Shown here: positions 1 to 8,300 of the stretch, piece by piece
Numbering within the stretch: the stretch's first letter is position 1
Layout of the letters: each line of letters begins with the position of its first letter
Source: DATARH01 sp963789255
Lineage (GTDB): Bacteria > Pseudomonadota > Alphaproteobacteria > ATCC43930 > CGMCC-115725
Assembly: GCA_963789255.1 (NCBI GenBank)
Contig: CAWBJW010000002.1
Coordinates: 2,046,001-2,110,000, forward strand
Direction of reading: 5' to 3'
DNA length: 64,000 nucleotides
Program-made: the position numbers and the translations under genes
Notes under the pieces: model-generated
The model's database searches: none
The model's input: the letters and a program-made list of their open reading frames with translations, nothing else
Told to the model about the DNA's origin: nothing

Positions 1-2
1 GC

Positions 3-113
3 CTCGACCATCTCGGCGCCCATGCCCGCTCGCCGCACATGGCGGCCTATGCGGCGAAGACGCGCGATCTGCTCGCCAGCCGCGAGATCCACGTGCTGTC
101 GCCCGCGGCATAG
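3..113 (+). CDS. C-terminal end of a gene cut by the window edge, perhaps ABM-fold (quinol monooxygenase-like)
   Basis: The frame is open from the window edge to a TAG at 111-113 and encodes about 36 residues. The peptide contains SPHMAAY and TRDLLASREIHVL. A helix with 'SPH.aayaa...dLla' followed by a short final strand resembles the C-terminus of antibiotic-biosynthesis-monooxygenase (ABM) fold proteins, usually annotated as putative quinol monooxygenases. The family call is an inference from this short motif. The start and most of the gene lie outside the window. Confidence 0.4.
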   Translation, partial: LDHLGAHARSPHMAAYAAKTRDLLASREIHVLSPAA

Positions 114-515
114 ATTTCACCACGGAGGCGCGGGGGTCGCAAAGCATCACGCAAAGGCCGCGGCGGAGACGCGAAGGTCGCAATCGGCTGATAACCGCCC
201 GGCTTCAGCCAGTATCGAGGACCCGCCGCGGCGCGGGGCGTGACCGGGCGGGCCGGCTCGGGTCCGGGTCTCGCCATTTCCGTGGACCGCCGCACGCGTC
301 GATGATGAATACGAAATAAAAATTGGATTTAAAATTCATTAGCCTTGATAATAAAATATACCGGATCGAAAATCTGGTTAACTGATGTTGACACGATAAC
401 TTTATAGTCATATGTGGTTTTGTTGCAATGAATGGTGGCTGAAGGATTTTTGGCCTTGCGACCTCGCGATTTGCGGGAACGCAGCAATTATCGGTGCAAC
501 CGAAAGAACCAGATA
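114..515. other. Intergenic stretch with a strongly AT-rich patch (about 290-430)
   Basis: No convincing gene is seen. From about 114 to 290 the DNA is GC-rich like the rest of the window. From about 300 to 425 it becomes clearly AT-rich, with runs such as AAATAAAAATTGGATT and TAATAAAATATA, which is unusual here. Such a patch could hold the promoter of the hypothetical gene that follows or mark the edge of acquired DNA. No specific promoter hexamers are claimed. Confidence 0.5.
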
Positions 516-1073
516 ATGACCGAAACGACCGCAGCGATAGGCAAGCCGCAAATACACTCCAAAGTCCACTTTCGCGTCGTCGGGCCACAAGTCAAGGATT
601 TCCGCCGCTGGATCAACAGGGAATTCAATGGCTGGATTCGCAAGGAATTCAACGTGAAGGGGTTGTGCAACGGCAGAGCGCGCTGCCGCGATGGCGCGTG
701 GTCGGTGTTCTTGGAATTCACCGGCCCGGCCGAGGTGGTCCTCGACCGCATTGCCGCGAACTTCCCCTCGTTGCAGTTCTCGTTCGGGCATGTGTGGGAG
801 GAGGTCGGCCGGCGCTTTGGAGCCAGCAATCGCCGCGTTGACTATCAATTCATGGATCAAAACGGCGATGTCTGGCATGGCCGTAATGGGCAATACGAGA
901 TGTACCCATCCGGGTTGCAATACGCGACGCCGCCGAGGTGCCGCGGCGAGGATCTGCTAGCCTCGCCCGTCGCGGGACCAGCGGTCCCGCCGGCGGTGAT
1001 GCCGGGACGTGTCGATAACAGTCGGCTTCGACACCTGGAGCGCGGTTGCGGCACCCCTCCCGCCGTGCAGTGA
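516..1073 (+). CDS. Hypothetical protein (possible Api92-like ferredoxin-fold domain)
   Basis: Encodes about 185 residues from ATG 516; an in-frame earlier ATG at 432 would add 28 residues. The first two thirds look like a genuine folded protein (HFRVVGPQVKDFRRWINREF, then WSVFLEFTGPAEVV and FSFGHVWEEVGRRFG). The pattern of a short strand, a Trp-rich segment, 'fPslqF...WEEvG..FG' and a late strand weakly recalls the ferredoxin-like domain of Api92-like proteins of phages and plasmids. The last ~45 residues are low complexity and may be run-on. The upstream AT-rich DNA and lack of relation to neighbours suggest an acquired gene. It converges on the oxidoreductase gene, with stops 3 bases apart. 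Function unknown. Confidence 0.5.
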   Translation: MTETTAAIGKPQIHSKVHFRVVGPQVKDFRRWINREFNGWIRKEFNVKGLCNGRARCRDGAWSVFLEFTGPAEVVLDRIAANFPSLQFSFGHVWEEVGRRFGASNRRVDYQFMDQNGDVWHGRNGQYEMYPSGLQYATPPRCRGEDLLASPVAGPAVPPAVMPGRVDNSRLRHLERGCGTPPAVQ

Positions 1074-1076
1074 CGA

Positions 1077-2030
1077 TCATTCGATGTGCAGCACCGCCTT
1101 GCCGGCGAATTCGCGGTCGATGAGGCGGCGCGCGACCATGCCGATCTCGCTCCACGCGGCCTCGACCGCGATCTGCGGGCGCAATTTATGTGCCGCGATC
1201 AGCTCGGCGAGGAGTGCCAGGCCGATGCCGGCGCGCTCGACGCTCATCAGTTCGTGGAACAGGGTGAGCCCGTAAAGCCGCGCCCCGCCGGTGCCGAAAA
1301 AATTGCGGCTCTCGAAGATGGCAGTGGCCGCATCCGATACGCCGAGCGTCACGCAGGTGCCGCCCGGCTGGAGCATGCCGAGCGCCGCGGCGAGCGCCGG
1401 GCCGCCCAGCGAATCGACGATCAGCCAGAACGGCCCGTGCGGCTTGGCGGCGGCAAGATCGCGGCCGAGCACGACATGCCCGCCGCACCATTCGGCGACC
1501 GCGGCCTGGGATTCGGGCCGGCGCACGTGCCCCCACACCTGCGCACCCGCGGCGGCGGCAAGCTGGCAGGCAAGGTGCCCGACCCCGCCCGAGGCGCCGT
1601 CGACCAGCACCTTGCGGCCCAACAGCAGCCCGCCCTGGCGCAGCGCATGCAGCGCAGTGAGGCCGGCGACCGGCAATGTCGCCGCCTGGGCGTCGCTGAC
1701 CGCGTCGGGCAATACCGCGACCGCGTGGCTGCGGCAATTGACCCGCTCGGCCCAGGCGCCCGACGGCAGGATGCCGACCACCCGCGTGCCGGGCCTCGGC
1801 CCGCTGCCGTCCTCTGCCGCGTTCTCGACCACCCCGGCGAAATCCCAGCCCGGCCGCCAGCCGGGCTCGGCCACCTGCAAGGCGCGCCGCGTCTCGCCGC
1901 GGTTAAGCGAAATGGCGGTCACCCGCACCACGACCTCGTCGCGGTCCGGGTCGCGCAATTCGACCTCGCGGATCGCGAGCTTTCCCGGTGCGGCCGGATC
2001 GACGACGACGGCGCGGACCTGAGCAGGCAT
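1077..2030 (-). CDS. Zinc-independent MDR family quinone oxidoreductase / alcohol dehydrogenase-like protein
   Basis: About 317 residues. The N-terminal GroES-like domain (roughly 1-115) carries the 'RVTAISLNRGETRRA' and 'PGWDFAGVV' segments typical of quinone oxidoreductases. A Rossmann domain follows with the nucleotide-binding motif DGASGGVGHLACQLA. The catalytic-zinc cysteines of alcohol dehydrogenases are absent, so a cytoplasmic NAD(P)H-dependent reductase of quinones or enones is likely; the substrate is unknown. The chosen ATG at 2030 overlaps by one base the TGA of the upstream metallophosphoesterase, so the two are probably translationally coupled. A longer in-frame reading to 2180 begins with Arg-rich shadow sequence and was rejected. 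Confidence 0.85.
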   Translation of the reverse strand: MPAQVRAVVVDPAAPGKLAIREVELRDPDRDEVVVRVTAISLNRGETRRALQVAEPGWRPGWDFAGVVENAAEDGSGPRPGTRVVGILPSGAWAERVNCRSHAVAVLPDAVSDAQAATLPVAGLTALHALRQGGLLLGRKVLVDGASGGVGHLACQLAAAAGAQVWGHVRRPESQAAVAEWCGGHVVLGRDLAAAKPHGPFWLIVDSLGGPALAAALGMLQPGGTCVTLGVSDAATAIFESRNFFGTGGARLYGLTLFHELMSVERAGIGLALLAELIAAHKLRPQIAVEAAWSEIGMVARRLIDREFAGKAVLHIE

Positions 2031-2758
2031 CAGCGTTCCCCTCCCTTCACCTTCTCGCGCGTCACGATCACATCGCCGGCGGCGGTCAGACGCACGAGAT
2101 TGACGGTGCCGACGTGATGCGGCGCCCCGGAATAATAGGCCGGCACCGCGCCGCCTCCGACCTGGGCGGCGCGGTCCCAATGGCCGAGCGCGAGGTAATC
2201 GGCCGCGGTCGCGGCGATCATCGCGTCGCTGATCAGCCAGGACGGGCGCAATGGGTTGGCCCAGGTCTCGGGCGGCTCGTAATGGCCGTGGCCCATCGCG
2301 ATGTGCCAGCGCGCCGCGCGCCCTGGCGGGTCGCGCAGCGGCACCATGTCGTGGTAATCGCGGTGCGCGTTGCCCCAGAGTGAGAGATCGTGCGCCGGAA
2401 AGCGCACAAGGCGATCGTTGGTGATGCCGAGGATCGCGAGATTGCCGATCTGGTCGAACCGGCCGCGCAGCCAGATCGAATCTGCGGTCGCCGGATCGTG
2501 GTTGCCGGGCAGGATCACGACCGGCACGTCGGCGTCGGCAATCGCCCGGCCGGCGCGGTCGATCGTCGCCGCGGCGACCATGTGGTTGTCGAAGGTGTCG
2601 CCGGCGAGCAGCACGATGTCGGCGCCGAGCGCCCGCGCGGTCGCCAGCACGGCGCAGAGGCCGCCGGTGCCATCGCCCGCGTGCATCGCAGCGATCCGGT
2701 CGTCGTCGACATGCAAATCCGAGCTGTGGACGAGGACGATTTCCTTACCGGTTTGCAT
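2030..2758 (-). CDS. Calcineurin-like metallophosphoesterase
   Basis: 242 residues with the full metallophosphoesterase signature: SSDLHVD (12-18), GDTFDNH (53-59), GNHDP (85-89) and GHGH (156-159), with a further LALGHWD near 190. These supply the Asp, His and Asn ligands of a two-metal phosphoesterase site. The enzyme is probably a soluble SbcD/YfcE-type phosphodiesterase or phosphatase; the substrate cannot be read from the sequence. Its stop overlaps the start of the MDR oxidoreductase downstream, a two-gene unit. A palindromic repeat at 2801-2880 separates it from cinA. Confidence 0.85.
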   Translation of the reverse strand: MQTGKEIVLVHSSDLHVDDDRIAAMHAGDGTGGLCAVLATARALGADIVLLAGDTFDNHMVAAATIDRAGRAIADADVPVVILPGNHDPATADSIWLRGRFDQIGNLAILGITNDRLVRFPAHDLSLWGNAHRDYHDMVPLRDPPGRAARWHIAMGHGHYEPPETWANPLRPSWLISDAMIAATAADYLALGHWDRAAQVGGGAVPAYYSGAPHHVGTVNLVRLTAAGDVIVTREKVKGGER

Positions 2759-2800
2759 CGGGAGCTATCAGAGGTTGCCGTCGGTGCTCTCTTAACGAGT

Positions 2801-2880
2801 GCGTCATTCCCGCGAAAGCGGGAATCGAGGGCCAAGGTTCCAGCGCTTGCCCTGGACTCCCGCTTGCGCGGGAGTGACGC
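2801..2880. repeat. REP-like palindromic repeat (CGTCATTCCCGC family)
   Basis: Two arms in inverted orientation. The left arm begins GCGTCATTCCCGCGAAAGCG and the right arm ends GCGCGGGAGTGACGC, with small internal hairpins (CCCGC..GCGGG). The same family recurs at 22021-22099 and as a half copy at 35052-35080. It lies between the cinA stop and the metallophosphoesterase start on the minus strand, so it could attenuate transcription between them. Confidence 0.8.
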
Positions 2881-4143
2881 CTATGTGCGTTCGAAATCGA
2901 TGCGCTCGGTGACGGGCAGGCCGTAAAGCTGGCGGCGCAGGCAGTCGAGCCCCAGTTCGACCGCGCCCAATCGCACCCATTCGCGCCCGCCCAGGATGCG
3001 CGAGCGGCGCGACTCGGTTGCCTCTTCGGTCGCGATGGCGATGCAGATCGTGCCGCCGAAATCGATGCGGTCGGGGCCGTCGTCGAGATCGATCAAGACC
3101 GCCAGCGCGTGGCTGGCGCCGCTTTGGCGCCGCGCCGCCGCTGCCGCCGCCTCGGCGCTTTCCCTTGTGATCTCGGGCGGGATCGTCAGGCGCAGCGCGT
3201 CCCACAACTCGCCGATGTCGCGGGCGACGATGCCGCGGCGGAAGATGCGCTCGGCACCCGGCAAGGGCGCGATGCGCGCCGCGATCTGGCCGCCGGTGAA
3301 GGTCTCGACCAGGGCGAGCGAGCCGCCGCGCTCGCCGAGCGCCTTCAGGATCACGCCTTCGAGCGTGTCGTCGTCCTCGGCCAGGATGAAATTGCCGAGC
3401 CGCCTGCGCACTTCGGCGACCGCCGGCCCGAGCTTTCGCTCGATATCCGCCCGATCGGCGCCGCGCACCGTCAGCTTGGTTTCGATCTGCGGGTAATGGG
3501 CGCGGAAGCCGAGCTTGGCACTGCCGTCGGGGACGAGGGCCTCGACCCCTTCGAGCAGTGCATCGACATGGCTCTCGCCCAGGCCATAGGAGTGAAAGCG
3601 CTTCAGCTGGATTGCCGTCGGGGCGCCGCTGCGGGCGAGCAGGCGCGGCACGATCTGCTCTTCGAGCATGCGGCGCAATTCGCGCGGCACGCCGGGGGTG
3701 AAGAAGAAGCGCGCCTTGCCGATGTCCATCGCAAACCCGCAGGCGGTGCCGATCGGGTTGTCGAGGATCTCGGCATTGGCCGGCAGCATCGCCTGCTTCC
3801 GGTTGTTGGGCGACATGACCCGGCTGCGGCGATGGAAGAATGCCTCCATCGTCGCGAGCCACTCGTCGTTGAGCACCAGCTCGACCCCGGCCGCGCGGGC
3901 GGCGATCTCCTGCGACAGATCATCGATCGTCGGCCCGAGGCCGCCATTGACGATCACCGCGTCGGCCCGCTCGCCGGCATGCAGGAAGGCGGCAAGCAAG
4001 GTATCGCGGTCGTCGCCGATCGTCGTCCCCCAGCGCACCGACAGCCCGACATCCTCGAGTTTCTGGCTGATATAGCTGAAATTGGTGTTGACGATTTTCC
4101 CGGTGAGGACTTCGTCGCCGGTGCAGATGATCTCGATGCGCAT
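2881..4143 (-). CDS. cinA: CinA-like protein (MoaB-type N-domain plus divergent CinA C-domain)
   Basis: About 420 residues. The N-terminal half is a MoaB/MogA-like domain with CTGDEVLTGKIVNTN near the start and NGGLGPTIDD around residue 60-70, standard for CinA nucleotide or competence-damage proteins. The C-terminal part (from about 270) carries VETFTGGQIAARI, equivalent to the 'aESCTGG' motif of the CinA C-domain (NMN deamidase in characterised members), but with Thr at the usual Cys position, and the remainder is poorly conserved. GTG at 4149 is an alternative start to ATG 4143. It lies 8 bases after the SMP-30 gene stop, so the two are likely cotranscribed. Confidence 0.85.
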   Translation of the reverse strand: MRIEIICTGDEVLTGKIVNTNFSYISQKLEDVGLSVRWGTTIGDDRDTLLAAFLHAGERADAVIVNGGLGPTIDDLSQEIAARAAGVELVLNDEWLATMEAFFHRRSRVMSPNNRKQAMLPANAEILDNPIGTACGFAMDIGKARFFFTPGVPRELRRMLEEQIVPRLLARSGAPTAIQLKRFHSYGLGESHVDALLEGVEALVPDGSAKLGFRAHYPQIETKLTVRGADRADIERKLGPAVAEVRRRLGNFILAEDDDTLEGVILKALGERGGSLALVETFTGGQIAARIAPLPGAERIFRRGIVARDIGELWDALRLTIPPEITRESAEAAAAAARRQSGASHALAVLIDLDDGPDRIDFGGTICIAIATEEATESRRSRILGGREWVRLGAVELGLDCLRRQLYGLPVTERIDFERT

Positions 4144-4151
4144 CGACACCC

Positions 4152-5093
4152 TCACGCCATGAAGTTGAGCCGCAAGCCGGGCTCCGGCCATTCCATGACC
4201 GCGAGCTGACCCGAGGCCGACAGTGTGATGTAGGCGGTGCGCAGATCGGGCCCGCCGAAGCAGATGTTGGTCGGATAAACGTCGGGCATCTTGACTTGCC
4301 GCACGATTTGCCCGGTCGGCGAGATGACGGTGATGTGGCCGGTGATCAGCGTCGCGACGCAGATGTTGCCCCCTGCCTCGACCGCGAGACTGTCGAAGCG
4401 CTGAAAGCCGGGCAGCCCGCAAATGAGGCGCCCGCCGAACGGCGCCGGGAACGGCTCCTTCCTGATGACTCCCGGTTCGAGGATATCGAAGGCGAAAAGG
4501 CGCGAGGTCTCGGTATCGGCGACATAGACGACGCTCTCGTCGGGCGACAGGCCGACCCCGTTCGGGGTCACGATCGGGTAGGCGAGTTCGGTGATTTTCG
4601 ACCCGTCGGGCAGCGCGTAGTAGAGCCCGCCGTGATCGCGGTCGCGCGCCCGCCGCTTGCCAAGATCGGTGAAGTAGAACCCGCCCGCCTTGTCGAACAC
4701 GATGTCGTTCGGCGCCGACAATTTGTGCGGGCCGCAATGGGTATAGAGCAGGCGCGTGTCGCCGGTTTTGAGGTCGATGCGCTGGATGTAGCCGCCAGCA
4801 TAATCGGCCGCCGGGCCGGTTGACAGAAAGCTCGGGGTTGTCTCGTAAACCGCGCCGCCGTTGTTGCAGACATAGAGCGCGCCGTCGGGGCCGAGCGCCA
4901 GCCCGTTCGGCCCGCCGCCGGCCGTGCCGATCTCGGATTTCGCGCCGCCCGTAAACTCCACTGGCATGACCCGCGTTACCGCGCCGCCGGCGATCTCGCC
5001 GAGGATCACCGACCCGTCGGCCATCGCCACCGGGCCCTCGGGGAAACGCAAACCGGTCGCCGTAATCTGAATGTCGGCCCGAATGTCGGCCAT
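4152..5093 (-). CDS. SMP-30/gluconolactonase/LRE family protein
   Basis: About 313 residues with a six-bladed beta-propeller pattern: FPEGPVAMADGSVIL near the start (the Glu is a metal ligand in the family), GGPNGLALGPDGALYVCNNGG, APNDIVFDKAGGFYFTD (Asn and Asp ligands), and TPNGVGLSPDESVVYVADT. Family members hydrolyse sugar lactones or related esters; the substrate here is unknown. The start at 5093 is backed by an upstream AGGAGGG-like ribosome site. It is the first gene of the minus-strand row leading into cinA. Confidence 0.88.
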   Translation of the reverse strand: MADIRADIQITATGLRFPEGPVAMADGSVILGEIAGGAVTRVMPVEFTGGAKSEIGTAGGGPNGLALGPDGALYVCNNGGAVYETTPSFLSTGPAADYAGGYIQRIDLKTGDTRLLYTHCGPHKLSAPNDIVFDKAGGFYFTDLGKRRARDRDHGGLYYALPDGSKITELAYPIVTPNGVGLSPDESVVYVADTETSRLFAFDILEPGVIRKEPFPAPFGGRLICGLPGFQRFDSLAVEAGGNICVATLITGHITVISPTGQIVRQVKMPDVYPTNICFGGPDLRTAYITLSASGQLAVMEWPEPGLRLNFMA

Positions 5094-5354
5094 GCTGCCC
5101 TCCTGTGCCGCTGCCGACGGTAGTTCTGTCGCGAGACGTCCCGCCCCGTCAATCCATGCTCGAAAAAACCCGCAGCCCCGCGAGGGCCATTGAAAATGCG
5201 GCCGGCGCTCGCCATCTCCCACGAGATCGTGTTTCGACGCTGGTTTGCTCTATTCCGGCCTGCTACCCAGCTACCCGAGAGTGCTTCCCAAAATTGGAAT
5301 ATGGTCCAGCCGGCTACGCAGCCGGTTGCGAGATCTCTTTAGAGGAAGCGAAGA

Positions 5355-5561
5355 ATGGCTACGGGTACGGTAAAGTGGTTTAACGCGCAAAAGGGCTACG
5401 GTTTCATTCAGCCCGACGACGGCTCCAAGGATGTGTTTGTCCATATCTCGGCCGTCGAGCGGTCAGGGATGGGCAACCTGCGGGAAGGCCAGAAGCTCAA
5501 CTACGAGCTCGAGCGCGGCCAGCAGGGTAAGACCTCGGCGGTAAACCTCCGCGCGGAATAG
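5355..5561 (+). CDS. cspA: Cold-shock protein, CspA family
   Basis: 68 residues forming a single cold-shock domain with RNP1 (KGYGFIQP, residues 13-20) and RNP2 (VFVHIS, 27-32), the usual family length. It binds single-stranded nucleic acid and acts as an RNA chaperone. A clear ribosome site (GAGGAAGCGAAG) precedes the ATG. The roughly 260-base gap upstream could include a long leader, typical for csp mRNAs. A strong stem-loop follows the gene, making it a single-gene unit. The product is a CspA homologue; which paralogue cannot be told. Confidence 0.95.
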   Translation: MATGTVKWFNAQKGYGFIQPDDGSKDVFVHISAVERSGMGNLREGQKLNYELERGQQGKTSAVNLRAE

Positions 5562-5578
5562 TTCCGACCACGCTGCGC

Positions 5579-5626
5579 GCCGCCCGCTGCCCCAATCTCT
5601 TGGGGCAAGCGGGCGGCGCCGGTTTT
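5579..5626 (+). terminator. Intrinsic terminator after cspA
   Basis: GCCGCCCGCTGCCCC (5579-5593) pairs with GGGGCAAGCGGGCGGC (5602-5617) with one bulged base, giving a 15-bp GC-rich stem with an 8-base loop. A GCCGGTTTT tract follows. The location directly after the cspA stop fits a rho-independent terminator. Confidence 0.75.
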
Positions 5627-5639
5627 GCCGGAGGAGAAC

Positions 5640-5840
5640 ATGGCCGGACATAAATTTGCCGTCGGCCAAGCCGTCCATTTCTCGCCCGATCGGCGCGACG
5701 ATGGCTCGGCGCGGGGTCGCTATACGATCGTGCGGCTGCTTCCCGAGGAAGGCAACACGCCGCAATACCGCATCAAAAGCAAGACCGACGGCCACGAACG
5801 GGTCGTCCGCGAAAATCAGCTGGAGCGGCGAACCGTGTAG
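5640..5840 (+). CDS. Small conserved hypothetical protein
   Basis: 66 residues from ATG 5640, chosen because GGAGGAG lies just upstream (about 5630-5636); an in-frame TTG at 5625 sits within the terminator tail and is less likely. The sequence KFAVGQAVHFSPD, then GRYTIVRLLPEEG and YRIKSKTDGHERVVRENQL, looks like a small beta-barrel (SH3 or KOW-like), a type often met in Alphaproteobacteria without assigned function. No membrane or signal segment is seen. It follows cspA but is separated from it by the terminator. Confidence 0.7.
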   Translation: MAGHKFAVGQAVHFSPDRRDDGSARGRYTIVRLLPEEGNTPQYRIKSKTDGHERVVRENQLERRTV

Positions 5841-5878
5841 CGGGCTGCGGCTCGCCCCGATCGCACGAGGATGCGAGG

Positions 5879-6109
5879 ATGCCCGCGATGGACTACCCGG
5901 AAGCCGATTTCGATTTCGATACCGCCCATTTCACGGTTTCGCACAAGCCGACGGGCGCGGTTTTCCAATTCGACGGCTACCCGGACCCGGTCAACGGCAA
6001 CGAGGTGCGGGTCACCTTCCCCGGCGATTTCGACGATTCCGAGCTAACCCAGCTGTGCAACGCCGCGGGGCTCCATTTGAAGGCGCACATCCACCGCATG
6101 CGGTCCTGA
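5879..6109 (+). CDS. Small hypothetical protein
   Basis: 76 residues, rich in acidic and aromatic residues (YPEADFDFDTAHFTVSHK, then VTFPGDFDDSELTQLCNAAG). A ribosome-like GAGGATGCGAGG precedes the ATG at 5879; ATG 5888 is an alternative. The composition is protein-like, not shadow-like, and no transmembrane segment is seen. It is convergent with the LLM oxidoreductase gene, with 8 bases between stops. I do not recognise a family. Confidence 0.6.
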   Translation: MPAMDYPEADFDFDTAHFTVSHKPTGAVFQFDGYPDPVNGNEVRVTFPGDFDDSELTQLCNAAGLHLKAHIHRMRS

Positions 6110-6117
6110 ACCCCGCG

Positions 6118-6963
6118 TCAGGAATTGACCGCGCGGATCAGCGCGGACCAGCGGTCGAGGACCGGTAGGGTCTTGTCGGCGGGTTCCGGCGGCAGGCCGG
6201 CGACGACCCTGGCGATCCCCATGTCGCGGTAGCGTTTCAGCTGGTCGGCGTCCTGCGTCGCGCCGAACATCGTTATCGGCACGTCGGCGAGGCTGCGCCC
6301 GGCCTCGGCGAGCATCTCTTTGAAGGCCGGCAGGCATTCCTCGACGGGGGCGCGGCCGGCGATCGGGACCCAGCCGTTACCGTAGCGAACCGCCCGGCGT
6401 GCGGCATGCGGGAAGGCGCCGCCCAGGATGACCGGCGGGTGCGGCTTTTGCACCGGCTTCGGCCAGGTCATCATTTGCGGGAAGTCGACGATCTCGCCGT
6501 GGTATTCGGGCTTCGAATTGGTCCAGATCGCCTTCATCGCCTCGATCTGCTCGCGCATCTTCTTGAAGCGCGTCGCATAGACCGCGCCGTGATCCTCCAT
6601 CTCGTCCTGGTTCCAGCCGCCGCCGATGCCGAACAGGAAACGGCCGCCCGAGACCTGGTCGAGCGAGGCGACCAGCTTGGCGGTCTGGATCGTATCGCGC
6701 TGGATCACCAGACAGACGCCGGTGCCGATTTTCAGTTTCGTCGTCGCCGCAGCCGCCGCGGTCAAGGTGATGAACGGGTCCATCGCGTCGTAATACATCT
6801 TCGGCAGGTCGCCCCCGCCGGGGAACGGCGTCTTGCGCGACAAGGGGATGTGCGAGTGCTCGGGGTTCCACAGCAATTCGAAGCCGCGCTCCTCCAAGGC
6901 CCGCCCGAGCGCGGCCGGCGGCATGCAATAGTCCGTCATGAACATCGACGCGCCGAAATCCAT
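6118..6963 (-). CDS. LLM class (probably F420-dependent) oxidoreductase
   Basis: About 281 residues of a luciferase-like TIM barrel: MTDYCMPPAALGRALEERG, WNPEHSHIP, KIGTGVCLVIQRDTIQTAK, SGGRFLFGIGGGWN and QKPHPPVILGGA are in the expected order. The 'TDYcmpp..lgraleerGFe' opening is typical of the TIGR03619-type F420 subgroup, although FMN use cannot be excluded. The reaction and substrate are unknown. The start at 6963 has GGAGCGGAAAG upstream. It is the most downstream gene of a minus-strand row with the CMD protein, nitroreductase, SDR and AKR genes, all redox or small-molecule functions. Confidence 0.88.
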   Translation of the reverse strand: MDFGASMFMTDYCMPPAALGRALEERGFELLWNPEHSHIPLSRKTPFPGGGDLPKMYYDAMDPFITLTAAAAATTKLKIGTGVCLVIQRDTIQTAKLVASLDQVSGGRFLFGIGGGWNQDEMEDHGAVYATRFKKMREQIEAMKAIWTNSKPEYHGEIVDFPQMMTWPKPVQKPHPPVILGGAFPHAARRAVRYGNGWVPIAGRAPVEECLPAFKEMLAEAGRSLADVPITMFGATQDADQLKRYRDMGIARVVAGLPPEPADKTLPVLDRWSALIRAVNS

Positions 6964-7053
6964 CTTTCCGCTCCTCCGATTCAACCGTGATCGCCCGACA
7001 AGCTGCCCCGCCGGCGAAGGCTCTTCAATTTGGTCGAAGCTCACTGCAAAGGG

Positions 7054-7602
7054 TCACGCGGGCAGTTTGTCGCCGTCGGGCGGCGCCGCCACCTCGAACG
7101 CGTTGACGATGCCCGACAGCATGCCGAAATAGCCGGCGAAGGCGGTCAATTCGACCAGCCACTGCGTCCCGTGCTTTTTCTGCAAGCGGTCGAACAATGC
7201 TTGGTCGACCCGGTTGGCGCGCACCAACTGCCTGGTGTAGGCGACGATGTCGCGCTCGTCCTCGCCGAGCGGGGCGGGGTCGCCCTTGGCGCGCAGGATG
7301 TCGATCGTCGCTTCCGGCACCCCCGCGCGCCGGGCCGCGCCGACCTGGGCGGCCCAGACGTAGCGGGCGTCACGCTCGCGCACCGAGGCGAGGATCGCAT
7401 GCGACAAGAGCCTCGGCTCGACGACGGTGCCGCCGCGGTTGAACTTGACGAACTGCAGCATCCGCTCGGCGAGCGGCGGGCTGTGCAGCAGCATGCTGAA
7501 CGGCCCGCGGATCTGGCCGAAGACGCTCAAAACATCATCGACGACCGGATGAAATTCGGCCGGCACATCGCCCTTGCCGGTGATCGGTGGTACGCGCGGC
7601 AT
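7054..7602 (-). CDS. Carboxymuconolactone decarboxylase family protein (AhpD-like fold)
   Basis: 182 residues with the all-helical CMD/AhpD pattern: FHPVVDDVLSVFGQIRG, SPPLAERMLQFVKFN, LLSHAILASVRERDARYVWA and DERDIVAYTRQLV. The redox CxxC pair of AhpD is absent at the usual position, so a lyase, isomerase or non-catalytic role is more likely than peroxidase reduction. It sits 19 bases downstream of the nitroreductase gene and upstream of the LLM gene in the same row. Confidence 0.85.
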   Translation of the reverse strand: MPRVPPITGKGDVPAEFHPVVDDVLSVFGQIRGPFSMLLHSPPLAERMLQFVKFNRGGTVVEPRLLSHAILASVRERDARYVWAAQVGAARRAGVPEATIDILRAKGDPAPLGEDERDIVAYTRQLVRANRVDQALFDRLQKKHGTQWLVELTAFAGYFGMLSGIVNAFEVAAPPDGDKLPA

Positions 7603-7621
7603 TGTTCGCTCCCTCGTGCTG

Positions 7622-8260
7622 TTACAGACCCTGGTAGGGCTTGCCCCACTGGTCCTGGTAGACGACGTCCTTCAAGGGCCCGCGGCCCAGCTTCCCGAAA
7701 TTCCCCATCGGCCAGCCGATCGGCAGGATTGCGTAGGAGTGGGCGCCCGGCGGCAGGCCGAAAATCGCATCGACCTCCTTGCCGTAGCCGGTATGCCGCG
7801 TCGTCAGGGTCGTACCGAGCCCCAATGCCCGCGTCGCCAGGCACATGTTCTGCACCGCCCCGTAGATCGACGAGCCGGCGGTGCGGCCGGGGTTCTCGCC
7901 GTCTTCGAGGCAGGCGACGATCCACACCGGCGCCTCGTGGTAGTGGTCGGTCAGGTATTCGACCGCGGCGTGCTGGCGCTTGTAGCGCGCCGCGTCGGAG
8001 CCCGGCGGCGGCGCGCTCGAGGCATAGCGCGGCCCGACCGACTCGTCGAACAGGCGCTTATAGTAGACCTGCACCTTCTTCTTGACCTCGGGGTCCTTGA
8101 CCACGAGGAAGCGCCAGCGCTGGGTGTTGCCGCCGGAAGGCGCCCATTGCCCGGCCTGGAGGATCTTGTTGATCAACGCGTCGGGCACCGGGTCGGGTTT
8201 CAGCCGCCGCATCGCCCGCATCGTGCTCATCACCTCGAAAATGTCGGTCGTTTCCGGCAT
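7622..8260 (-). CDS. Nitroreductase family protein
   Basis: 212 residues. The N-terminus has MRAMRRLKPDPVPDALINKI and QAGQWAPSGGNTQRWRFLVV, the FMN-binding Arg and Ser-Gly-Asn segments of the nitroreductase fold. The C-terminal part has LGTTLTTRH and AILPIGWPMG, matching the conserved 'iPiGyP' turn. It is a homodimeric FMN enzyme that reduces nitro compounds, quinones or enones with NAD(P)H. A CAGGAGAAAG ribosome site precedes the ATG. A 35-bp palindrome lies between this gene and the SDR gene. Confidence 0.9.
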   Translation of the reverse strand: MPETTDIFEVMSTMRAMRRLKPDPVPDALINKILQAGQWAPSGGNTQRWRFLVVKDPEVKKKVQVYYKRLFDESVGPRYASSAPPPGSDAARYKRQHAAVEYLTDHYHEAPVWIVACLEDGENPGRTAGSSIYGAVQNMCLATRALGLGTTLTTRHTGYGKEVDAIFGLPPGAHSYAILPIGWPMGNFGKLGRGPLKDVVYQDQWGKPYQGL

Positions 8261-8300
8261 GGCTTTCTCCTGGGTGCTCGATTTGACGCAACTGTAGCCC

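Noticed and set aside
1086..2117. Long plus-strand frame opposite the MDR oxidoreductase
   Set aside because: Arg/Ala/Asp-rich shadow in GC-rich DNA; the minus strand has a full enzyme domain.
2881..4737. 618-residue protein joining cinA with upstream sequence
   Set aside because: The N-terminal 198 residues are the shadow of the SMP-30 gene; CinA homology starts at 4143.
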